Origin: Phycisphaerae bacterium
Lineage (GTDB): Bacteria > Planctomycetota > Phycisphaerae > Phycisphaerales > SM1A02
Direction: 5' to 3'
Assembly: GCA_016795035.1 (NCBI GenBank)
Contig: JAEUIT010000044.1
Span: forward strand, 1 to 64,000
DNA length: 64,000 nucleotides
Shown one piece after another: positions 26,517-35,319 of this stretch (position 1 is its first letter; every line of letters begins with the position of its first letter). The position numbers and the translations under genes were made by a program. The notes below the pieces were generated by a model. That model worked only from the letters and a program-made list of their open reading frames with translations, was not told the origin of the DNA and did not search any database.

Positions 26517-27502
26517 GCGCGGAACTCCTCATCCTCTCGGATCTCCATCTCGGTCGACCGGTTCGGGGGCGTCACGGCGTGGCGCTGCGCGCCACTGACT
26601 TCGACGCGCTCGTCGGCGAAGGCATGCAGGTCTGCCTGAACGGCGACACCGCGGAGCTTCAGGAGCCCGAGTCGCGCGAGGTCGCGCTCGGAGAGCTGGC
26701 GGAGCTGCGGGCGCTCGCCGAGCGGCGCGGCGCGACGCTCTTCATGCACGCGGGCAATCACGACCCCGACGTGACCGACGCGCACTACGGCCGCTTCGCC
26801 GGCGGGCTCGGGCTTGTCACGCACGGCGACGTCTTCCATCCGTCGATCGCGCCGTGGAGCCCGCGCGCCGCGATGATCCGACAGGCCTGGATCGAGGAGG
26901 TCGCGCGCACGCCGATCCCCGAGCGCAACACGCTGGACGGGCAGTTCCGCGCGGCCAAGGCCGCGAGCCGTGCGGAGCGGCGCATCGTGACGCGAGGCCT
27001 GCGCATGACGAGCCTCCTTCTGCAGCCGATGACGGCGTTCTCGATCCTCTGGTACTGGCGCCAGTATCCGCGGCTCGCGGCCGGCTTCGCGCATCGACAT
27101 CTGCCTGCAACGCGGATCGTCGTCGCAGGCCACTCCCATCGGCCGGGAATCAAGCGCATCACGCGCGACCTTCCGAATCCGCTGATCGTGATCAACACGG
27201 GCGCGTTCTCGCAGCCGCACGCGCCGCACGCGGTGTTCCTGAAAGACCGCACGCTCTCGTTCCATCGCCTGCGCCGCGACACCGCGCGACCGGGCCGCCC
27301 GTTCGTGCCCGCGAAGGAAGCGACCGGCACCGTCGAGCTTCAGGTGCCCTGGCACGAGCCGTCGATCGACGGTCGCGGCAGCCCGGCCTTCGCGAGTTTC
27401 GACGGCAGCGCCCGCCCGAGCGCCTCGGCGATGCCCGCGGCGGCCTCCAGCAACGCGGAGACGCGCGCGCCGGTTGCGATGCCCGAACGCTCGAAGGCGT
27501 AG
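26513..27502 (+). CDS. metallophosphoesterase
   Basis: A 329-residue protein of the calcineurin-like phosphoesterase superfamily. Metal-binding motifs appear in order: LSDLHLG (residues 7-13), NGDTAEL (about 43), GNHDPD (about 83) and GHSHRPG (about 205). A hydrophobic stretch near residue 165-185 may hold it at the membrane. GTG start overlaps the cyclase stop (GTGA). The last 54 codons run antisense into the HMG-CoA lyase gene and look like reversed lyase codons rather than selected protein, so the functional enzyme probably ends near residue 275. Substrate unknown. Confidence 0.82.
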   Translation: MSAELLILSDLHLGRPVRGRHGVALRATDFDALVGEGMQVCLNGDTAELQEPESREVALGELAELRALAERRGATLFMHAGNHDPDVTDAHYGRFAGGLGLVTHGDVFHPSIAPWSPRAAMIRQAWIEEVARTPIPERNTLDGQFRAAKAASRAERRIVTRGLRMTSLLLQPMTAFSILWYWRQYPRLAAGFAHRHLPATRIVVAGHSHRPGIKRITRDLPNPLIVINTGAFSQPHAPHAVFLKDRTLSFHRLRRDTARPGRPFVPAKEATGTVELQVPWHEPSIDGRGSPAFASFDGSARPSASAMPAAASSNAETRAPVAMPERSKA

Positions 27503-28266
27503 ACGAGCTCCTCCGTCGCGACGTTGCCCGACGCGCCCGGCGCGTAGGGACATCCGCCGATGCCGCCGCAGCTCGCGTCGAAGCTGCGGATGCCGCGCTC
27601 GTACGACCGCCACGCGCAGAGGAGGCCGGTCCCGCGCGTGTCGTGCAGGTGCATGGTGATGCGATCGGGCGCGACGACGCCCTCGTGCGCGTCGAGAAGA
27701 CGGTCGATGTCGGCGGGAGCTGCAACGCCGATCGTGTCGCCGAGATCGATCTCGTCGCATCCGAGGTCGGAGAGCGCGCGCGACACGTCGGCGACCGCGC
27801 GGGGTTGGATCGGGCCTTCGAAGGGACACGCGACGGCGCAGCTCACGTACCCGCGGACCGCGAGCCTCGCCGCCTTCGCCCGCGCGACGACCGGACGGAA
27901 TCGCTCGATCGTCTCGGCGATCGACGCGTTCACGTTGCGGCGACAGAACGTCTCGCTGGCCGCGGTGAAGACGGAGACCTTGTCGACGCGCGCCGCGAGC
28001 GCCGCATCGAGTCCCTTCTCGTTCGGCACGAGCGCGGAGTAGACGACGCCCGGCACGCGGGCGATGCGCGCGAGGACTTCGGCCGCATCCGCGAGCTGCG
28101 GAACCCACTTCGGGCTCACGAAGCTCGTGACCTCGACTTCCGCGCACCCCGAGCGCGAGAGCCGATCGACGTACGCGACCTTCGCGTCGGTCGAGATCGT
28201 CGCCTTCTCGTTCTGGAGTCCGTCGCGCGGGCCGACCTCGGTGATGCGCACCGTCGGATTCGTCAT
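27340..28266 (-). CDS. hydroxymethylglutaryl-CoA lyase
   Basis: Cleaves HMG-CoA to acetyl-CoA and acetoacetate, the last step of leucine breakdown. The 308-residue product starts with ITEVGPRDGLQNE (substrate and metal loop), has SFVSPKWVPQLADA and MHLHDTRGTG (metal histidines), and ends with the active-site loop GGIGGCPYAPGASGNVATEE, including the catalytic Cys. Full family length of about 300. Its 3' end overlaps the phosphoesterase frame by 163 bases. Its ATG overlaps the stop of the small membrane protein gene upstream. No other leucine-pathway genes are nearby. Confidence 0.93.
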   Translation of the reverse strand: MTNPTVRITEVGPRDGLQNEKATISTDAKVAYVDRLSRSGCAEVEVTSFVSPKWVPQLADAAEVLARIARVPGVVYSALVPNEKGLDAALAARVDKVSVFTAASETFCRRNVNASIAETIERFRPVVARAKAARLAVRGYVSCAVACPFEGPIQPRAVADVSRALSDLGCDEIDLGDTIGVAAPADIDRLLDAHEGVVAPDRITMHLHDTRGTGLLCAWRSYERGIRSFDASCGGIGGCPYAPGASGNVATEELVYAFERSGIATGARVSALLEAAAGIAEALGRALPSKLAKAGLPRPSIDGSCQGT

Positions 28267-28451
28267 TGCCCCTCCTCGCGCTCGCCGCGGGCGATCGAAC
28301 GCAGCCGCTCACGATCCTCCCGGCGCATCGTGCGCACGAGGAAGACGATGACGAACGTCACGCCGATCGTCATCGCGATGCCGAACCCGAAGAGGACGAG
28401 CTCCACCGTCGGGCCGAAGGCGATGTCCTGGGTCGGCGTTTCAGCCGGCAC
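28263..28451 (-). CDS. 62-residue single-span membrane protein
   Basis: GTG start at 28451 with a strong ribosome site GGGAGGCGAGC directly upstream. The product has a short N-terminal part, one hydrophobic helix (about residues 16-40, VELVLFGFGIAMTIGVTFVI) and a charged C-terminal tail (RREDRERLRS and on). It overlaps the ygfZ stop by 11 bases and the HMG-CoA lyase start by 4, so it is translated inside the same leftward unit. The layout recalls OadG-type small subunits of membrane decarboxylases, but no partner subunits are nearby. Function unknown. Confidence 0.65.
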   Translation of the reverse strand: MPAETPTQDIAFGPTVELVLFGFGIAMTIGVTFVIVFLVRTMRREDRERLRSIARGEREEGQ

Positions 28452-29700
28452 GCTCGCCTCCCTTGGGCGCGGGAACGGGCGGCGCGTTTGGCGGCCAGCT
28501 GCGGAGCGGCGCGACGAGCGCGTCGCACTGCTCGCCCTCGGCATTGACGACGACCGCGGTGCCTTCCGCGGTGAAGGCCTGACGCACCATCGCGAACGCC
28601 ACGGGCAAGGCGCCGAGCATCGGCGAGAGCGCGCTACTCGTGACGGAGCCGATCTGCGTGCCGAACGACCCGTCGGCGGCGCGCTCGAAGACCTGCGCCT
28701 CGGCAACGGGGAGAAGGTCGCGCGTCGGCCGCAAGCCGACGAGCTGCTGCTTGGGCTTGCCGAGCGACTCCATGCGGGCGACGACCTCCTGCCCGAGATA
28801 GCAGCCCTTGGTGAACGAGACGCGGCTTGCCAGGAGCCCCGACTCGTGCGGCAACGTGGAGGGACCGAAGTCGATGAGGTAGAGCGCCGTGCCGGCTTCG
28901 ACGCGGGCGGTGTTGTACGCGTGCCAGCCGATGGGGCGCACGCGGCGCTTCGCGTCGTGCGGATCGCTGGCGGCGACGAGCGCGTCCCACACCTCGCCGA
29001 CGCGCTCGCGTGCAACGCCGAGAAGCCAGCCGTTCTCGCCAAGGGCGTCGTCGCGCACGAGGGTCACGTCGACGCCCGCGATCGCCGTCGCGGCGCACTC
29101 GTTCGTGGCGGGGATCGTCTTCGCGCCGGCGAGCGCGAGCATGCGTCCGGCCGCGGGGCCGTGCAGCTCGAGCCAATGCCACTGCGCCGAGTCGTCGACG
29201 ATCGTGACGTCCTCGGAGAAGAGAAACGTGGAGAGGCTTGCGGCGGCGGCCGCGGCGCGGGCGACGTCCACGACGAGCACCATGCAGTCGCCGCGTTCGG
29301 CGACGACGAGATCGGCGTCGATGCGGCCCTTGCGGTTCAGCCAGAAACTCCGCGTTGCACGTCCGGCGACGAGGCCGCGAAGGTCCTGCGTGACCATGCG
29401 CTGGAGGAAGTCGCGGCGATCGGCGCCGCGCACCGTGAGCGTGCCCCGCTGCGGCGCGTCGAAGAGCGCCGCCCCGCGGCGAATCGCGGCGTACTCCGGC
29501 TCGACCTGTCCGTACGTCGCGACGAACTCGCAGACGAGCCCGTTCTCCTCGGTGCCGTACGGCAGGAACTCGACCTCGGCGGCGCGACGGTGGCCGGTCG
29601 CAGCGCCGGGTCGCTGGTCGGCGCCGACGACAGGCGTCCGCTCCGCGTCGGCGGCGGCGACGTGCTCATGGCGTTCGCGCAGCGGGGATCCGTGCAACAT
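28441..29700 (-). CDS. ygfZ: folate-binding YgfZ/GcvT-like protein
   Basis: A 419-residue protein of the tetrahydrofolate-binding GcvT fold. The KGCYLGQEVVARMESLGKPK stretch (about residue 295) carries the K-G-C-Y/F-x-G-Q-E signature that separates YgfZ (iron-sulfur cluster assembly and repair) from true aminomethyltransferases. Other matches are EYAAIRRGAALFDAPQRG and DFLQRMVTQDL. The N-terminus (SPLRERHEH) fits the family, supporting the ATG at 29700. First gene of the ygfZ-small protein-lyase unit; divergent from the M42 peptidase gene. The sequence cannot prove the iron-sulfur role. Confidence 0.85.
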   Translation of the reverse strand: MLHGSPLRERHEHVAAADAERTPVVGADQRPGAATGHRRAAEVEFLPYGTEENGLVCEFVATYGQVEPEYAAIRRGAALFDAPQRGTLTVRGADRRDFLQRMVTQDLRGLVAGRATRSFWLNRKGRIDADLVVAERGDCMVLVVDVARAAAAAASLSTFLFSEDVTIVDDSAQWHWLELHGPAAGRMLALAGAKTIPATNECAATAIAGVDVTLVRDDALGENGWLLGVARERVGEVWDALVAASDPHDAKRRVRPIGWHAYNTARVEAGTALYLIDFGPSTLPHESGLLASRVSFTKGCYLGQEVVARMESLGKPKQQLVGLRPTRDLLPVAEAQVFERAADGSFGTQIGSVTSSALSPMLGALPVAFAMVRQAFTAEGTAVVVNAEGEQCDALVAPLRSWPPNAPPVPAPKGGERAG

Positions 29701-29859
29701 GAGCGCATGCTATCGCCGCGCCCCGCTATGGCCCGCGGATCGCTCCTCGCGAGCCCGTTGCGACCGCGGTTTCCGTATGATCCCGCCTCGCGCGCCCGTC
29801 GCGCACGCAACCGCAGCGCGAACGCTGCCGACCTTCACACACCCACGACGACCACATCC

Positions 29860-30948
29860 ATGGATCTCGACCTCTTCAAGCGTCTCTGCGAAGTTCCTGG
29901 CGTCCCCGGCCGCGAGGAGCGCGTGCGCGCCCTCATCGAGAAGGAACTCTCGGGCGGCAAGAAGGACTCGCTCTTCGACGAGATCCGCACCGACACGATG
30001 GGCTCGCTCATCTGCACGCGCCGTCCGAGCCGCGCGTCGAAGGACAAGAAGTCGGGCAAGGGCCGCGCGACGCGCGTGATGATCGCGGCGCACATGGACG
30101 AGATCGGGTTCTACGTCCGCTTCGTCGACGACAACGGCCACCTGTGGCTGAATCCCGCCGGCGGCTTCGATCCGCGCAATCTCTTCTCGCGGCGCGTGCG
30201 CGTCGTCACCGAGTCGGGCGACCTCTTCGGCGTCATGAATCCGGGCGGCAAGCCGATTCACATCTCGACCGAAGCCGAGCGCACGAAAGTGCCGGGCGTC
30301 GAGGAGTTCTTCGTCGATCTCGGGCGCGACGCGGCGGACGCGAAGAAGCTCGTGCAGGTCGGCGACTACGTCGTGATGGAGGAGCCGTTCGTCGAGACGC
30401 CGCGCACCGTCGTGTCGAAGGCGCTCGACAACCGCATGGCGTGCTTCGTCGCGATCGAAGCGGTTCGGGCCATCGCGAAGGCGAAGCGGCCGGGCCACGC
30501 GTGCGAGATAGTCGTGGCCTTCACGACGCAGGAGGAAGTCGGCCTGCGCGGCGCGATCACCGCGGCCAACGCGATCGACGCCGATCTCGGCATCGGCCTC
30601 GACGTGAACCTCGCGTGCGACACGCCGGGCGTGCCCGACACGCAGCGCGTGACGAAGCAAGGCGACGGCGTCGCCATCATGGTGCAGGACAGCTCGATGA
30701 TCGCCGACTACGCGCTCGTGCAGGAGCTCTGCGCCGTCGCGCGGCGTCACCGCATTCCGCATCAGCGCGCGATCCTCGCCCGCGGCGGCCAGGACGGCGC
30801 GGGCATCCAGCGCGCGAACGCCGGCGCTCGCGTCGCCGCGATCGGCGCGGGCACGCGCTACATCCACACCGTCACCGAGATGATCGACAAGCGCGATCTC
30901 AAGGCGACGATCGATCTCCTCGCGGCCTGGCTCGGCGACGTCGAGTGA
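29860..30948 (+). CDS. M42-family aminopeptidase/endoglucanase-like
   Basis: A 362-residue dinuclear-metal peptidase of the FrvX type. Metal and catalytic residues appear in the expected order: AAHMDEIGF (His ligand, about 75), KALDNRMA (bridging Asp, about 190), TTQEEVGLRGA (catalytic Glu and ligand Glu, about 224), GLDVNLA (Asp, about 248) and YIHTVTE (His, about 335). It removes N-terminal residues from peptides in the cytosol; no signal peptide. A Lys/Arg-rich insert (about 48-67) follows SLICTRR and is longer than usual. The upstream frame stays open but residues before this ATG are not family-like. Confidence 0.88.
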   Translation: MDLDLFKRLCEVPGVPGREERVRALIEKELSGGKKDSLFDEIRTDTMGSLICTRRPSRASKDKKSGKGRATRVMIAAHMDEIGFYVRFVDDNGHLWLNPAGGFDPRNLFSRRVRVVTESGDLFGVMNPGGKPIHISTEAERTKVPGVEEFFVDLGRDAADAKKLVQVGDYVVMEEPFVETPRTVVSKALDNRMACFVAIEAVRAIAKAKRPGHACEIVVAFTTQEEVGLRGAITAANAIDADLGIGLDVNLACDTPGVPDTQRVTKQGDGVAIMVQDSSMIADYALVQELCAVARRHRIPHQRAILARGGQDGAGIQRANAGARVAAIGAGTRYIHTVTEMIDKRDLKATIDLLAAWLGDVE

Positions 30949-30955
30949 CGCTCCG

Positions 30956-32068
30956 CTAACGGCCGAGGACGAACCGCGCGATCTCGAGCGCGGCGTCGGG
31001 CTTCGGGCGCGCGACTAACTTCGCGCGAATGCCGTCCCGCAGCGCGTCGTCGGTGACGAGGCGCTCGAGCGCGGCGCCGAGGCCGTCACGATTCGCCGTC
31101 GCCTCGATGCGGTCGAGCTCCATCAGCGCGCAGCCCTCGTCGACGAGCGGCTGCGCGTTGTGCTTCTGGTGAAGGTCCTTGTGGTACGGGTAGGGCGCGA
31201 AGAGCGTGGGCACCGCGTTGCAGGCGGCTTCGGCCACCGAGTTCGCGCCGGCACGGGAGATCGCGGCGTCCGCCGCTCCCCATGCGAGGCCCATGCGATG
31301 GAGGAAGGGCTCGACGCGGGCGCGGACCCCGGCCGCGTCGTACGCCCCCGCGATCTTGTCGCGGTCCGACTTTCCGCACAGGTGGTAGACCTGCCAGTCG
31401 CGCAACAGTTCGGGGCGCCGCCGCACGAGGTCGACGAGGAGATCGTTGAGGCTCGAGGCCCCCTGCGACGCCCCGGTCACGAGGAGCGTGCGCCGGTCGC
31501 GATCGAGGGAGAGCCCCGCGCGGCAGCTCGCGGCGTCGCCGGGCGCGATCGCGGCGCGGCGGATCGGCATGCCGATGATGCGTTCCGCGAACGACGGGAG
31601 GTGCGGCGTCGGCACCGCGGAGAGCACGTTCGTCGCGCGCTTCGCGACCCAACGGTTCGCCTTGCCGGGCGTCGCGTCGAGATTGACGAGAAGCACCTTC
31701 GTCCCGATCGACGTTGCAGCTCCGACCACCGGGAAAGTCACGAAGCCGCCGAGGGAGACGACCCACGAGGCGCGACTTTCCGCGAGGAGCTTCGCCGACG
31801 CGCGTCGACCCTTGAGGCCGGCGCGCACGCAGCGCAGGAGGCGCAGCGGCGAGAGCCCGAACGGCTCGGCCGGAATCGGCACGAACTCCTCCCGGGCGTC
31901 GGTGAGCATCGAGGCGTCGACCGGCCGTTGCGAGCACGCGAAGATCGCGCGACAGTCGGGATCGATCTCGCGAAGCCGCTCCGCGATCGCCAGCCCAGGG
32001 CTGATGTGACCGCCCGTGCCGCCGCCCGCGAGGACGATCGAGCAGGATGAACCCGTGACCAGCTTCAC
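30956..32068 (-). CDS. murG: UDP-N-acetylglucosamine transferase MurG
   Basis: Transfers GlcNAc to lipid I to make lipid II on the inner face of the cytoplasmic membrane. The 370-residue product has LAGGGTGGHISPGLAIAERL at the N-terminus, SLGGFVTFPVV, TGASQGASSLNDLL, AAISRAGANSVAEA and PYPYHKDLHQKHNAQPLV, all MurG hallmarks. The start is GTG overlapping the ftsW stop (GTGA), so the two are coupled. Presence of MurG indicates a peptidoglycan wall. Three copies of the recurring octamer lie in this stretch and the end of ftsW. Confidence 0.93.
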   Translation of the reverse strand: MKLVTGSSCSIVLAGGGTGGHISPGLAIAERLREIDPDCRAIFACSQRPVDASMLTDAREEFVPIPAEPFGLSPLRLLRCVRAGLKGRRASAKLLAESRASWVVSLGGFVTFPVVGAATSIGTKVLLVNLDATPGKANRWVAKRATNVLSAVPTPHLPSFAERIIGMPIRRAAIAPGDAASCRAGLSLDRDRRTLLVTGASQGASSLNDLLVDLVRRRPELLRDWQVYHLCGKSDRDKIAGAYDAAGVRARVEPFLHRMGLAWGAADAAISRAGANSVAEAACNAVPTLFAPYPYHKDLHQKHNAQPLVDEGCALMELDRIEATANRDGLGAALERLVTDDALRDGIRAKLVARPKPDAALEIARFVLGR

Positions 32069-33396
32069 GTCGTTGCAGCCGGCAGGCAGAGTCCGACGTC
32101 GTTGCGCAACGGAGGAGTCGGCTCCTGGCCGCGCAGCCGCGCGACGGCCGAACGCTCGATCGAGAGCAGCACGCCCAGCGAGAACCCGGTGAGCACCCAA
32201 CCGGAGCCGCCGCTCGAGAGGAAGGGCAACGCGATGCCCTTCGTCGGGGCGATGCCGGTGACGACCGCGAGATTGATGAGCGCCTGCATGCCGACCGTGA
32301 GCAGGATTCCGAGGCCGACGAGCTGCGAGAACGGCGACACGAGCGGCTCGATGGTGCCGTCCGAGAGCGTGCGCGTGCGGGTGATGATTCGAATGCCGAA
32401 GTAGAGAAGCCCCGCGTAGAGCGCGATGACCGCGGCGGCGCCGAAGATGCCGAGCTCCTCGCAGATGACCGCGAAGATGAAGTCGGTGGTGTCTTCGGGC
32501 AAGTAGCCGTACTTCTGCATGCTGTTGCCGAGGCCGCGTCCGAACAGACCGCCGCCGGCGATCGCCGACATCGACTGGATGATGTGGTAGCCGATGCCTT
32601 GCGGATCCTCGAACGGGTTGCGCCAGGCGAGGAGTCGATTCATGCGGTACGGGCTCGCGAGGATCGCGCCCCACGCCGCCAGGATGCCGACCGGAATGAG
32701 CGAGGCCGCGTGCCACCATCGCGCGCCGCCGGCGACGAGCACGAGGATCGACGTCGTGAAGATGAGGACCGCCGTTCCGAGGTCCTCCTTTGCGATCAGC
32801 GCCGCCACCAGGCTGATCACGATCATCGGCGGGACGAAGCCGTGCAGGAAGGAGCCCATGACGCCCGCCCGTCGGCAGCAATGCCACGCGACCACGAGGA
32901 TCATGCCCCACTTCGCGAATTCGCTCGGTTGGAAGCCGTACTGCGGCGGGCCGATCCAACGCGCGGCGTGATTCACCTCACGACCGATGCCCGGCACGTG
33001 CACGAGGAGAAGGAGCACCACCATCGCGATCACGAGCCACGGCACCGGCGAGAGCGCGCCGCGAAGTCCGTAGAGGCGATCGAGCGACACGCGGCTGCCG
33101 AGGAACATCGCGATGAGCGCGATGCCGGCGAGGATCGTCGTGCGTCCGAGAAGCACGTTCTCGAAGGAGACCGGGCGATACCCCGCGAGCATCTTGTCGT
33201 ACTGCGCCGCGGTGATCGCTCCGCTCGTGACGAGCCCGGGATCGGGCCGCACCGTCAAGCCGGCGGAATTGACCATCACGACCCCGAAGACGAGGAGCGT
33301 GAGCGCAATGAGAAAGATGCCGTGACCAGCGCGCATGCCAAAGCAATCGGATTGCGCAGCGGTCTCGTTGGAGAAATTGGGCGTTTCCGCATCCAT
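32065..33396 (-). CDS. ftsW: SEDS-family peptidoglycan polymerase FtsW
   Basis: A 443-residue membrane protein with about ten helices. SEDS signatures include AARWIGPPQYGFQPSEFAKW (about 142), IAKEDLGTAVLIF (about 200), GGGLFGRGLGNSMQKYGYLP (about 275), DFIFAVICEELG and the late TKGIALPFLSSGGSGW (about 375). It polymerises glycan strands from lipid II at division or elongation sites. FtsW is preferred over RodA because murG follows in coupled order as in dcw clusters. No ftsZ, ftsA or ftsQ is nearby. Confidence 0.9.
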   Translation of the reverse strand: MDAETPNFSNETAAQSDCFGMRAGHGIFLIALTLLVFGVVMVNSAGLTVRPDPGLVTSGAITAAQYDKMLAGYRPVSFENVLLGRTTILAGIALIAMFLGSRVSLDRLYGLRGALSPVPWLVIAMVVLLLLVHVPGIGREVNHAARWIGPPQYGFQPSEFAKWGMILVVAWHCCRRAGVMGSFLHGFVPPMIVISLVAALIAKEDLGTAVLIFTTSILVLVAGGARWWHAASLIPVGILAAWGAILASPYRMNRLLAWRNPFEDPQGIGYHIIQSMSAIAGGGLFGRGLGNSMQKYGYLPEDTTDFIFAVICEELGIFGAAAVIALYAGLLYFGIRIITRTRTLSDGTIEPLVSPFSQLVGLGILLTVGMQALINLAVVTGIAPTKGIALPFLSSGGSGWVLTGFSLGVLLSIERSAVARLRGQEPTPPLRNDVGLCLPAATT

Positions 33397-33430
33397 GCGG
33401 AGTGAGATGGTGCGTGCGGGGCTCGGAGCG

Positions 33431-33538
33431 TTACATCCAGCCCTTGCGTCGGGTGATGATCATGTAGCCGCCGACGATGACCGCAAGGACCGCGCCGACG
33501 ATCACAAGAACAATGATCTCGCGGGCAGAAAGTGGCAC
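33431..33538 (-). CDS. 35-residue hydrophobic small protein (candidate)
   Basis: A GTG-initiated frame starts PLSAREIIVLVIVGAVLAVI, continues through VGGYMII and ends TRRKGWM. One hydrophobic helix is followed by a positive tail, a good single-span topology with the tail inside. Codon choice matches the neighbouring genes (mostly G or C at third positions). It sits 34 bases upstream of ftsW on the same strand, so could belong to the ftsW-murG transcript. No strong ribosome site is visible, which is the main doubt. Confidence 0.4.
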   Translation of the reverse strand: MPLSAREIIVLVIVGAVLAVIVGGYMIITRRKGWM

Positions 33539-33642
33539 GTCGAGATACTACTCGGTGCGCGCTCGCGAGTCGCGCGGCGGTTTCGCAGCCTCGGCGTGTT
33601 ACCCTTTGCAACTCGCGCGACGCACCCGACGACGATCACTCG

Positions 33643-35319
33643 ATGAAGGTCTACCTCGAAACCTTCGGCTGCCAGATGAACGAGCTCGACAGCGAGCTTG
33701 TGCGCGGTCATCTCGAGTCGCTCGGGTACCGCTTCACGCCCGACCCGGCCGACGCCCAGGTCGTCCTCTACAACACGTGCTCCGTTCGCGAGCACGCCGA
33801 GCAGAAGGCATACAGCCGGATCGGCATCGCCGGGAAGCGGAAGGAAGCGGGCGAGCGGCTGATCGTGGGCGTCCTCGGCTGCATGGCGGAGCGCGACGGC
33901 ATCGACATGCTGCGCCGCTACCCGCAGGTCGATCTCCTGTGCGGACCGGGCGAACTCGACAAGCTGCCGCTTCTCATCGATAACGTCGCCCGGACCTCCC
34001 GGGTCTCGATCGATGACCGCACCGCACTGGCCGGCAATAAGAGCCGCCGTTCCGCGACCCTGGGCGCCGCCGAGGACAGCCTCGAGGCCCTCGACCTTGG
34101 CCGGGCCTTCGAACCCGCCCCGGACGGCGACCTCCCGGCGACCTCGGCGTATGTGCGCATCACCCGTGGCTGCAACAAGTTCTGCACCTACTGCGTGGTG
34201 CCCTACACCCGCGGCGCCGAGGTCCACCGACCGCCCGATCACATCGTCGACGAGTGTCGCCGCCTCGCCGACTCCGGGGTGATCGAGGTGACCCTCCTCG
34301 GCCAGACCGTCAACCACTACCTCTACGTCCATGGCGACGCCGTCGACGGTGCCGGCCGGGAGCTTCCGCAGGTTGGCCCGGGGGCCGCAGCGTTTGCGAA
34401 GGGCGGCACGGCGAAACTCGCGACGCGGGGCCAGAAGGTCACCACGTTCGCCGAGCTCCTCCGGCGAATCCACGAGGAAGTCCCGGCGATCAAGCGGCTT
34501 CGGTTCGTGACGAGCTATCCCCGCGACTTCGGCGACGACGTGCTCGACGTCTTGGCGGCGTCGCCTCGCATCTGTCGGTACCTGCATGTTCCGGCCCAGA
34601 GCGGCTCGAACCGCATTCTGAAGCTCATGAACCGCGGATACACCGTCGAGGAGTACCGCGAGTTCATCCATCGGGCCGTGACGAAGCTCCCCGATGTCAC
34701 GATCGCCGGCGACATCATCGTCGGGTTCCCGACTGAGACCCACGAAGACTTTGCCGCGACCGTGGACCTCGTCCGGTCCCTGCCCTTCAAGAACAACTTC
34801 ATCTTCAAGTACTCGCCGCGCCCCGGGACGACGGCCATCGACCGATTCCCCGACGACGTGCCGGTCGAAGTGAAGAAGCAGCGGAACAACACGCTTCTGG
34901 CCGTCCAGTCAGAGGTAAGTGCCGCTGTCCACAGGGCTTGGATCGGGCGTGAGGTCGAGGTCCTGGTCGAAGGCTTGAGCGCCGCGGCCCGCGCCGACAA
35001 CGACGAACCCCGGGTCGCCGCGAGTAGCGCGCGAACCGTCTCGGCCCCCTCGGCGACGAAGGTCGAACTGCGCGTGACGTCGCGCGGCTCCGCCACCGAA
35101 ACGCTCACGCCGCCGACGCCGCGCGAGAGTGTGCCGACGGCGTCGCGAGCGCGGCAGATGGTCGCGCGCACGCAAGGCGATCTCATCACGTTCTTCGACT
35201 GTCCACTTGACGTGACACCTGAAACGCTCCGAGGCCGTATACTGCGGCTACTCGTGACCGGCAGCGGGTCACTTCAGTTGCAGGGTCGATGCATCACTGA
35301 TGCGATTGACCTCACGTAG
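33643..35319 (+). CDS. miaB: tRNA-2-methylthio-N6-dimethylallyladenosine synthase MiaB
   Basis: Radical-SAM methylthiotransferase modifying A37 of tRNAs reading UNN codons. The three N-terminal cluster cysteines lie in TFGCQMNELDSE, LYNTCSVREHA and VGVLGCMAERDG. The SAM cluster motif is GCNKFCTYCVVPYTRG (C-x3-C-x2-C, about residue 177). The 558-residue length exceeds the usual 430-480 because of two inserts: one at about 228-267 after LGQTVNHYLYV, and a low-complexity Ala/Ser/Thr stretch at about 444-506 inside the TRAM domain, before QGDLITFF. The rest is intact. The ATG is the only start that keeps the MKVYLETFGC opening. Confidence 0.94.
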   Translation: MKVYLETFGCQMNELDSELVRGHLESLGYRFTPDPADAQVVLYNTCSVREHAEQKAYSRIGIAGKRKEAGERLIVGVLGCMAERDGIDMLRRYPQVDLLCGPGELDKLPLLIDNVARTSRVSIDDRTALAGNKSRRSATLGAAEDSLEALDLGRAFEPAPDGDLPATSAYVRITRGCNKFCTYCVVPYTRGAEVHRPPDHIVDECRRLADSGVIEVTLLGQTVNHYLYVHGDAVDGAGRELPQVGPGAAAFAKGGTAKLATRGQKVTTFAELLRRIHEEVPAIKRLRFVTSYPRDFGDDVLDVLAASPRICRYLHVPAQSGSNRILKLMNRGYTVEEYREFIHRAVTKLPDVTIAGDIIVGFPTETHEDFAATVDLVRSLPFKNNFIFKYSPRPGTTAIDRFPDDVPVEVKKQRNNTLLAVQSEVSAAVHRAWIGREVEVLVEGLSAAARADNDEPRVAASSARTVSAPSATKVELRVTSRGSATETLTPPTPRESVPTASRARQMVARTQGDLITFFDCPLDVTPETLRGRILRLLVTGSGSLQLQGRCITDAIDLT

